Origin: Candidatus Brevibacterium intestinigallinarum
Lineage (GTDB): Bacteria; Actinomycetota; Actinomycetes; Actinomycetales; Brevibacteriaceae
Length of the DNA stretch: 6,600 nucleotides
Direction of reading: 5' to 3'
Assembly: GCA_019117325.1 (NCBI GenBank)
Contig: DWZY01000228.1
Coordinates: forward strand, 1 to 6,600
Shown: positions 1 to 4,843 of the stretch, in pieces
Numbering within the stretch: position 1 is the first letter of the stretch
How the letters are laid out: the number at the start of each line of letters is the position of its first letter
Translations under genes and position numbers: made by a program
The notes under the pieces: generated by a model
Told to the model about the DNA's origin: nothing
The model's input: the letters and a program-made list of their open reading frames with translations, nothing else
The model's database searches: none

Positions 1-474
1 CCCCGCACCGATGCGTTCGACCTGCGCTCCTACACTCTCGACCTCACGCGCCAGCGGAACGCGCAGGCGTTCCAGGAGGCCTTCCCCTCGCGATACGGCG
101 CGGGCGGACGCACCTTCGCCGCGCCGCCGGCAGATCCCTATCCCACCGAAGCCGCAGAGGACGGACAGGCGGGCGTGCATCCGGTCGAGGTCTTCGCGCA
201 GCGTGTCCGCGCCGATGCGGTGCTCGTCGAGGCCACCTACGAGAGTGGTGCGCGGGATGCGCAGCCGGTCACCGTCCAGCACGTCCTGGCGCTGCAGACG
301 GGCCTGCCGACGGACGACGGCGCGGGTGGCTTCGCACCGCGCCTCCAGGAGGCCTCGGCGATGGATCTGGCGCGGCCGGAGAGCGCCCTCGCTCCCATCG
401 TCAACTGCGAGGTCCTCGACGAGGAGGACCTGGAGCGCCTCGTCGATGCCGTCGATGCGGGTGCTGGAGAGTGA
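1..474 (+). CDS. Unrecognised protein, C-terminal 157 residues (5' partial)
   Basis: The reading frame is open from base 1 to a TGA at 472-474, and its third codon positions are overwhelmingly G or C, so it is the real coding frame. The true start lies upstream of the window. The visible part is soluble, with no membrane segment. It holds a stretch rich in Arg/Gln/Phe (LTRQRNAQAFQEAFPSRYGA, about residues 14-33), a Pro/Ala linker (about 40-55), a mixed alpha/beta-looking middle, and an acidic helical end (EVLDEEDLERLVDAVDAG). There is a single Cys near the end (NCEVLD). I do not recognise a family. Its stop overlaps a possible GTG start of the next membrane-protein gene, and a prepilin peptidase follows, so it is probably part of a Tad/Flp pilus operon. 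That role is inferred from position only. Confidence 0.8.
   Translation, partial: PRTDAFDLRSYTLDLTRQRNAQAFQEAFPSRYGAGGRTFAAPPADPYPTEAAEDGQAGVHPVEVFAQRVRADAVLVEATYESGARDAQPVTVQHVLALQTGLPTDDGAGGFAPRLQEASAMDLARPESALAPIVNCEVLDEEDLERLVDAVDAGAGE
466..470 (+). promoter_or_regulatory. Ribosome binding site (GGAGA) deciding the start of the 477-929 gene
   Basis: GGAGA sits 6 bases before the GTG at 477 but directly against the alternative GTG at 471, which overlaps the upstream stop. Normal spacing favours 477. The motif lies within the last codons of the upstream gene, so the two genes are probably translationally coupled. Confidence 0.55.
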
Positions 475-476
475 CC

Positions 477-929
477 GTGGACATCCGCATCGGCGGGACC
501 CCGCTGTGGCTGGCGATGCTCGCGCAGGCACTGGTGGCGCTGGTCGCGCTCACGGCGGGCTTCCTCTTCGTTCCCGCCCTGTCCGTGCTGGCGGGCGCGC
601 AGATGACGGCGACGATCAGTCTCATGACGGCGACGGCGCTGCATGTCCTCGTCACCGCGGTGTTCGCGGCGGCGATGCGGCGGCTCGATGCCTCGGCGGC
701 GACCTGCGTTGTCAACCTGTTCCTCGCGGTGCTGCCCGTCGTGGCCCTCGGCGTGCTGCTGGGCTGGCTGGGCGCCGGCGCACCCGGCTCGGTGACCGAG
801 GGTGCGGCCTCCACCACGGACCTGCTTCAGCAGGTGGGCCTGCAGCTCGGATGGGCCGCACTGTCGGTCATTGCAGGAGTCGCACTGGGTCTCCTCTGGG
901 TGCGGGCGCGCGATGGAGCGGCCGCATGA
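477..929 (+). CDS. Small integral membrane protein, four predicted helices, in prepilin peptidase operon
   Basis: This encodes a hydrophobic protein of 150 residues (152 if GTG 471 is used). I chose 477 because GGAGA at 466-470 is correctly spaced for it. Four hydrophobic stretches are visible at about residues 10-36, 46-67, 76-99 and 122-141. There is a basic MRRLD turn after the second, a Gly/Ser/Thr-rich loop (about 100-115) between the third and fourth, and a short charged tail (WVRARDG). No catalytic motif or named family is apparent. The stop overlaps the ATG of the prepilin peptidase gene (ATGA at 926-929), so the two proteins are probably made together. It could be an accessory membrane component of Tad pilus assembly or an unrelated passenger. 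The sequence alone does not decide this. Confidence 0.82.
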   Translation: MDIRIGGTPLWLAMLAQALVALVALTAGFLFVPALSVLAGAQMTATISLMTATALHVLVTAVFAAAMRRLDASAATCVVNLFLAVLPVVALGVLLGWLGAGAPGSVTEGAASTTDLLQQVGLQLGWAALSVIAGVALGLLWVRARDGAAA

Positions 930-1531
930 GCGCGCGGAGCCCGCGCCTGCTGGCCGGTCGCACACTCTTCGAGACCGGCCTGCCGCGCAGTGTTGCGGCC
1001 TGGTCCGCGTGCGCGGCCGCGACCCTGGTCCTCGTCACGACGATGCTGGTCCTCACGGACGGAGAGGGATGGCACCGCGCAGCCGTCGCATGCTTCGCGC
1101 TCGCGGCGCCGCTGCTCATCTGGATCGACGTGGTCGAGCATCGGCTGCCGGACCTCCTCGTCCTGCCGCTGCTGCTGGTGCTCGTCGTCCACACCTGCCT
1201 GGCGGGCGTCGTGATGCACGAGCCGGGTCGGATCGGCGCTGCGGCTCTCGGGGCCGTGCTCGTTGCCGTGCTCTTCGCGGTCCTGTTCCTCGTGTCGCCG
1301 GCGTCGCTGGGCCTGGGCGATGTGAAGCTGGCTCCCAGTGTCGGGCTTCTGCTGGGCTGGCATGGGTGGCACGTCGTCGTGCTGGGGGTCCTCGCGATCC
1401 TCGTGCTGGGGTGTGTGCACGGGCTGGTGGAGGCTCTGCGGGCTCGGAGGCTCCGCGGAGTCGACATCGCGTTCGGGCCCGCGATGATCCTCGCCCCTCT
1501 GGTGATGTGTGCGCTGGTGACCGGCGTATGA
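926..1531 (+). CDS. A24-type prepilin peptidase (TadV/PilD C-terminal-domain type)
   Basis: This is a 201-residue polytopic membrane aspartyl protease that would cleave the leader of type IV/Flp prepilins at the cytoplasmic face of the membrane. Both signature aspartates of the A24 family are visible: WIDVVEHRLPD (D68, with the family's D-x6-PD spacing) and LGLGDVKLA (D132). A conserved-looking FGPAM segment follows at about 183-187. Hydrophobic helices lie around 25-45, 53-68, 74-98, 103-123, 137-165 and 184-200. The N-terminal methylase-type domain with Cys pairs found in PilD is absent, and the size suits the short TadV/FppA form used by Tad/Flp systems. The start is ATG 926, overlapping the preceding stop, with GGAG at 914-917. 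The gene immediately downstream encodes a protein with an Flp-type cleavage site, its likely substrate. Confidence 0.93.
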   Translation: MSARSPRLLAGRTLFETGLPRSVAAWSACAAATLVLVTTMLVLTDGEGWHRAAVACFALAAPLLIWIDVVEHRLPDLLVLPLLLVLVVHTCLAGVVMHEPGRIGAAALGAVLVAVLFAVLFLVSPASLGLGDVKLAPSVGLLLGWHGWHVVVLGVLAILVLGCVHGLVEALRARRLRGVDIAFGPAMILAPLVMCALVTGV

Positions 1532-1579
1532 GCGCGAAACCTCACCGAATGCTGAGAGTGGGCCCCACGGTGGGTCCGC

Positions 1580-3151
1580 GTGCCGTTCTGCGCGGAGCGC
1601 GCGCTGAATACCGTCAGCCTCATGTCGCCCTCCCGCACGCAGCCGCACGATGGACTGCCACCCCGCCGCCCCTGTCCGCAGCGTCCGACCGGACCGTTCC
1701 ACTCTGCCGCGAGCGAGGGCCCGAGGCCCCGCGCCCGTTCCTCGGAGCGCGGCCTGGTCTCCGTCGAGTACCTGGTCACAGCGCTGCTGGCGGCGGCACT
1801 CATCGCAGTGCTCGCCGCTGTGCCGCTGGCTTCGAGCCCGACGGTCTCCTCGAACTTCGAGGCAGCCGTCTGCAGCATCTTCGGCGGGGGCTGCGAGCAG
1901 TCGGGGGGAGGGGAGCAGAATCCGGAGGAGACCACTCCGGAGATGACCGATCCCAACGACGAGGTCCCCACCTGCATGGTGTCCCGCGAGGAGGAGGCCG
2001 GCAGCGGATCCGGTTCGGGTGGGATCTTCGAGATCGGCGGTGGCTGGATGCTGCGCGAGGACGTGAACAGCGACGGGTCGATCAGCCTCACCCTCATCTC
2101 GGAGTTCGAGGGCTCGGTGGGACCGAAGATGCTGGACGTCAAGAAGGGCGACAACTCCGCCAAGGCCAAGGCGGAGGTCAACATCGGCTACCAGCAGGGA
2201 GACACGTGGAAGGTCGACAACCAGGAGGAGGCCGACCGCCTGCGTCAGGAGCTCGAGGACTGGACGGTGTACAACATGCTGAATGACGGCAGCGGCACCG
2301 GTGACTTCTTCGCCGGCATGTTCGGCGGTCCTGAGGCACCGCGCGACCCGGACACGAAGCGCTACACCGTCGAGCTGGGTGGAGGCGCAGAGCTCAAGGG
2401 CAACCTGGGCTTCGACGTCGACGAGGTCATCTCCGGCAGCCTGGGAGCGAACATCTCCGGTGAGCTGAGCGGCCAGGTGGGTGTTGAGGTCGCAGCGGAC
2501 GGCACGATCACCCTCATCCTGCAGCGCAAGGTCTCTGTGGACGGCGGGATCGACGGCGGTCTGACCGGCGACGACTTCGCCGAGCTCGACGGATCCGTGG
2601 GCGGCAATGCCGGGTTCACCGAGCTCATCCGGCTCGAACTGGACGAGAACTTCGATCCGAAGAGCATCTCGATCCGCCAGGTGGGCGACGTCGGATGGGA
2701 CGCGGGCATGGAGGGCGGCTTCGACCTCTCGGGCGGCGACAAGGGGAAGCACAAGGACGACGAGGCGAAGGACGGCTACGGCATGGGCGGCAATCGCCAG
2801 TACTGGTGGGACCTCGACGTCGACTTCTCGCAGATCCCGCCGGAGGAGCGGGATGAGGCTCTGCTGCAGTACTTCGCGGACCCGCGTCCCCTGCTCGTCC
2901 CCGACCTCATGTACCGGGGTGTGCAGCCCTACCACAGCGGATCCGCCGAGTTCTTCTACGAGCACGGCCAGCTGCGGCAGAACATCTACGACATCAGCGA
3001 ATCCTCGGACGAGCACGGATACAAGTTCGCCGGATTCGGGGTCGAGTGGGACTCGAGCAACAAGAACTACGAGCTCGTGGAGTCGGAGTACGCGCTGCCG
3101 ATCGAGAACGGCGATCGGCAGATCGCGATCAACACCGACTGCGTGGGCTGA
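1580..3151 (+). CDS. Large pseudopilin-like surface protein with Flp-type prepilin signal
   Basis: This is a 523-residue protein. Residues 1-58 form a Pro/Arg/Ser-rich basic leader. It ends in SSERG|LVSVEYLV, which matches the Flp prepilin rule (G|xxxxEY: G58, E63, Y64). One hydrophobic helix follows (about 61-86), then a Cys pair (C98, C105: AVCSIFGGGC), an acidic low-complexity linker (106-150), and an ectodomain of about 370 residues. The ectodomain has a Gly-rich beta-looking section (262-385), a lysine/aspartate loop near 388-398, and a C-terminal YWWDLDVDF-containing part ending in C521. No enzymatic motif is recognised. From memory, the architecture resembles large uncharacterised actinobacterial proteins with an Ile/Val-Glu-Tyr pilin helix and an AVC-x-C motif. 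The peptidase upstream probably processes it. GTG 1580 is the first start after an in-frame stop (1553-1555), and third positions from there are already GC-rich. ATG 1622 is an alternative without a clear ribosome binding site. Confidence 0.88.
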   Translation: MPFCAERALNTVSLMSPSRTQPHDGLPPRRPCPQRPTGPFHSAASEGPRPRARSSERGLVSVEYLVTALLAAALIAVLAAVPLASSPTVSSNFEAAVCSIFGGGCEQSGGGEQNPEETTPEMTDPNDEVPTCMVSREEEAGSGSGSGGIFEIGGGWMLREDVNSDGSISLTLISEFEGSVGPKMLDVKKGDNSAKAKAEVNIGYQQGDTWKVDNQEEADRLRQELEDWTVYNMLNDGSGTGDFFAGMFGGPEAPRDPDTKRYTVELGGGAELKGNLGFDVDEVISGSLGANISGELSGQVGVEVAADGTITLILQRKVSVDGGIDGGLTGDDFAELDGSVGGNAGFTELIRLELDENFDPKSISIRQVGDVGWDAGMEGGFDLSGGDKGKHKDDEAKDGYGMGGNRQYWWDLDVDFSQIPPEERDEALLQYFADPRPLLVPDLMYRGVQPYHSGSAEFFYEHGQLRQNIYDISESSDEHGYKFAGFGVEWDSSNKNYELVESEYALPIENGDRQIAINTDCVG

Positions 3152-3159
3152 GAGATGAC

Positions 3160-3169
3160 GAGGGAGAGG
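3160..3169 (+). promoter_or_regulatory. Ribosome binding site (GAGGGAGAGG) deciding start 3176
   Basis: This purine-rich stretch in the 24-base gap ends 6 bases before ATG 3176. The upstream in-frame ATG at 3155 would place the motif inside the gene and has no comparable signal before it, so 3176 is preferred. Confidence 0.7.
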
Positions 3170-3175
3170 CACACG

Positions 3176-3820
3176 ATGACCGCTTCGAGGAAGCCGGCCA
3201 ACGGATCACTGGGACGCTGGGCCAGCGGCGTGGGGATCGCATCCCTGCTGCTCCTGGGCGCCTGCGGGCAGCAGCCGGGTGAGGTGACGTCCGGGGACGC
3301 CGCGGGAGCGTCGGCGGACCCTGCAGCGCAGAACGGATCGGACGGACAGGACGGTGCGATGCAGGACGTGCAGATGGGCGATGTCGCGGTCTCCATCCCG
3401 GAGGGCTGGGTGACGAGCCCCGACGAGGAGATGGACGGCGACTGGACGGAGGGCTACGACGACGCGGCGGAGGACCCGGCCATCCGGATCCGCATGGCAC
3501 CGATGATCAACGACTCGCCGCACCCGGACATCGCGGAGGCCGACCTGGTGGCCCGGGCGATGGCCGGGGGCTACTACGGCACGGAGTGGGAGGGGGTCCA
3601 CCGCGGCAAGGAGGACATCCCGGGCGCATTCCGCGGCTTCGTCACCGACTTCACGTACGTGTCGAGCGAGGGCGAGGACATGGTGGGCCGCTGGTGGCTC
3701 ATGACGAAGCCCGACACCTACGAGGTCGTGGCGCTGGAGATCGCCGGGCAGGACGACGCGCTGACGGAGGACCTGCTCGAGACGATCTCCGAGTCCGTCG
3801 AGCTGTCGCCGCAGGGCTGA
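3176..3820 (+). CDS. Secreted lipoprotein, possible PsbP/Mog1-like fold
   Basis: This encodes 214 residues from ATG 3176 (221 from ATG 3155). The type II signal peptide is clear: a basic start, a hydrophobic core (about 18-27) and the lipobox LLGAC with C30 as the lipidated residue. A disordered Gly/Ala/Asp/Gln linker (31-64) follows, then a globular domain (65-212). Its order of elements is AVSIPEGWV, IRIRMAP, ADLVARAMAGGYYG, RGFVTDFTYVSSEGEDMVGRW, TYEVVALEI and LLETISESVEL. This resembles PsbP/Mog1-fold lipoproteins such as LpqN-like proteins or DUF1795, which often end in a similar 'evv...i..Sv.l' pattern. That assignment is inference from the pattern. It would sit on the outer face of the membrane beside the large pseudopilin encoded 24 bases upstream. 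No catalytic residues are evident, so a binding, chaperone or assembly role is as likely as any other. Confidence 0.88.
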   Translation: MTASRKPANGSLGRWASGVGIASLLLLGACGQQPGEVTSGDAAGASADPAAQNGSDGQDGAMQDVQMGDVAVSIPEGWVTSPDEEMDGDWTEGYDDAAEDPAIRIRMAPMINDSPHPDIAEADLVARAMAGGYYGTEWEGVHRGKEDIPGAFRGFVTDFTYVSSEGEDMVGRWWLMTKPDTYEVVALEIAGQDDALTEDLLETISESVELSPQG

Positions 3821-3823
3821 AGC

Positions 3824-4183
3824 ATGGACATCGTTCGCGCCTGGGTCCTGGGCGCCGCCGGGTTCCTGGCCCTCGACATGCTCCTGGGTCAGCTGCTTCC
3901 CTTCGGCACTCTCACGCCCCTGTACTTCGTCTGCCCGTTCCTCGCGGGGCTCATCGCCGCGTCGGTGCACCTGTGGAAGGGCGAGGGCGGCTGGGTGCGG
4001 CACGCGATCGCCGTCTGCGGCGCACCGATCCTGCTGTCCGTGTACTACGCCCTCTTCACGCCGTGGAACCTGTCCTCAGGGCCAGCCATGGACATCATGA
4101 CGACGCTCCTGTTCGTCGTCGCCGCGGTCGCGGGAGCCGCGATCGTGCACACGACGCACCGCTTCGTGCTGGTGGAGCGATGA
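3824..4183 (+). CDS. Small four-helix membrane protein, unrecognised
   Basis: This 119-residue protein starts at ATG 3824, three bases after the lipoprotein stop. GCAGGG at 3811-3816, inside the end of the lipoprotein gene, could serve as its ribosome binding site. Four hydrophobic segments are predicted at about 4-24, 30-50, 59-80 and 90-108, with short loops (WKGEGGWVRH between two and three, TPWNLSSGPAMD between three and four) and a basic tail (HRFVLVER). Two Cys (C37, C65) lie in or near helices. No family motif is recognised. The short spacing upstream and ATGA overlap downstream make it part of the same translational unit as the lipoprotein and the next membrane protein. The three may act together in the envelope, but nothing in the sequence gives a function. 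Confidence 0.82.
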   Translation: MDIVRAWVLGAAGFLALDMLLGQLLPFGTLTPLYFVCPFLAGLIAASVHLWKGEGGWVRHAIAVCGAPILLSVYYALFTPWNLSSGPAMDIMTTLLFVVAAVAGAAIVHTTHRFVLVER

Positions 4184-4206
4184 CGACGACCAAGGAGCCC
4201 GCATGA
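4180..4206 (+). CDS. Eight-codon bridging mini-ORF (MTTTKEPA)
   Basis: ATG at 4180 overlaps the stop of the preceding gene (ATGA), and the mini-ORF's own TGA at 4204-4206 overlaps the ATG of the next gene (ATGA at 4203-4206). GGTGGAG at 4171-4177 could load ribosomes for it. Its lysine and glutamate codons (AAGGAG, 4192-4197) are the ribosome binding site of the next gene. If translated, it would act as a coupling relay rather than as a functional peptide. It could equally be a chance by-product of a short spacer; there is no direct proof of translation. Confidence 0.35.
   Translation: MTTTKEPA
4192..4197 (+). promoter_or_regulatory. Strong ribosome binding site (AAGGAG) for the 4203 gene
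   Basis: AAGGAG is a near-perfect anti-16S match, 5 bases before ATG 4203. It fixes that start even though the ORF also has downstream Met codons. Confidence 0.75.
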
Positions 4207-4742
4207 CCGATCAGCCGCCTCCGGGCCAGGGCCACCCGCACCGGAGCCAGCCCTACCGCTTCCGCATGCCGCAGTCCTGGCCGCGCTCGGTCCAGGACCT
4301 CCTGCCGGAGGGAGGATTCGGCACGCACGTGTTCTCCCAGCAGGGCGTGCCCACGCTGGTGTCCATCGCGTTCTGGATCCTGCTCGTCAGCTCCGCACTG
4401 GGCCTCGTCTTCTCTGCCCTGGGCCTCGTCGCGATGCTGGGGGTGGGACTCTTCGCCTACGGCGGCGCCATCGTGCCTGCGCTGCTGGCGATCGCCTTCG
4501 TCGCGCTCAACGTCGTCATCTGCGCACTGCAGGTGCTGCTCTCGTTCAAGATCCGCGAGGCCAGCGAATGGGCCCGCTTCGTGCTCTCCGTCCTCACGCT
4601 GGCGGGTCTGGTCGTGGGCACGGGTGGCCTGGTCGCCGGAGGCTCCGGAGGCGGGATGACCGGCCTGCTGGGGCTCGCCGTCGTCGTGCTGCTGTGGCTG
4701 CCGGAGCCCAACGAATGGTTCCTCACCTCGCGGTCCTCGTGA
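4203..4742 (+). CDS. Membrane protein with Pro-rich N-terminus, unrecognised
   Basis: This 179-residue protein has a polar, Pro/Gln/His/Arg-rich N-terminus (1-45, including QPYRFRMPQSWPRSVQDLLP) that is probably cytoplasmic. Hydrophobic segments follow at about 52-82, 88-114, 124-146 and 152-167, and the protein ends in LLWLPEPNEWFLTSRSS. The third segment is entered through FKIREASEWARFVLSVL, and the end carries LWLP..NEWF. Both are reminiscent of small actinobacterial membrane proteins that have an 'ARxVL' helix and a terminal 'WLP.xN.aF' motif. I know no function for that group. A glycine-rich hinge (GTGGLVAGGSGGGMTG) separates the last two segments. ATG 4203 is set by AAGGAG at 4192-4197. 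It is the last gene of the compact cluster: a 101-base gap follows. Confidence 0.82.
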   Translation: MTDQPPPGQGHPHRSQPYRFRMPQSWPRSVQDLLPEGGFGTHVFSQQGVPTLVSIAFWILLVSSALGLVFSALGLVAMLGVGLFAYGGAIVPALLAIAFVALNVVICALQVLLSFKIREASEWARFVLSVLTLAGLVVGTGGLVAGGSGGGMTGLLGLAVVVLLWLPEPNEWFLTSRSS

Positions 4743-4760
4743 GTTCACATGACATCCACC

Positions 4761-4778
4761 TCGACGTGATGACGTCGA
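4761..4778 (+). promoter_or_regulatory. 18-base inverted repeat upstream of surface-protein gene, candidate operator
   Basis: TCGACGT-GATG-ACGTCGA has 7-base perfect arms around a 4-base centre. It lies in the 101-base gap between the membrane-protein stop (4742) and the GTG at 4844. No T-run follows, so a classical intrinsic terminator is unlikely. An operator for a dimeric regulator or a small mRNA hairpin is more plausible. A related 8-mer (ATGACATC, 4749-4756) precedes ATGACGTC (4769-4776) by 20 bases, about two helical turns. No good -35/-10 pair was found. Confidence 0.4.
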
Positions 4779-4830
4779 TCCGGTCGCCCCGCCGCCGCGC
4801 GGAGGCCGACACCGCTGTGCCGACATCATT

Positions 4831-4834
4831 GGAG
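4831..4834 (+). promoter_or_regulatory. Ribosome binding site (GGAG) for GTG 4844
   Basis: GGAG lies 9 bases before GTG 4844. The GTG is followed directly by a signal-peptide coding sequence, which supports this non-ATG start. Confidence 0.6.
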
Positions 4835-4843
4835 TTCTGACTC

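Noticed and set aside
11..925. Long in-frame upstream extension of the peptidase frame, back to ATG 11
   Set aside because: This part of the frame overlaps two well-supported genes in another frame and is Arg/Ser-rich shadow sequence. ATG 926 with GGAG at 914-917 and the ATGA junction is the natural start.
1528..2286. Plus-strand frame starting with an ATGA overlap at the end of the peptidase gene (begins MSAKPHRML)
   Set aside because: The overlap looks attractive, but third positions in this frame are mixed, the product is Arg/Gly/Pro-rich shadow sequence, and the pseudopilin frame occupies the same DNA from 1580 with proper motifs.
2607..3158. Plus-strand Ser/Thr/Arg-rich ORF of 183 codons
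   Set aside because: It is a shifted-frame shadow of the pseudopilin gene; low-complexity Ser/Thr/Arg composition is typical of such shadows.
827..3172. Minus-strand ORF of 781 codons
   Set aside because: It lies antisense to the peptidase, pseudopilin and part of the lipoprotein genes, all of which have clear motifs. Long antisense frames are expected in GC-rich DNA with strong third-position bias, and its translation shows no domain or signal.
4794..4801. CCGCGCGG palindrome considered as a terminator stem
   Set aside because: It is short, has no loop and no following T-run, and such words are common by chance at this GC content.
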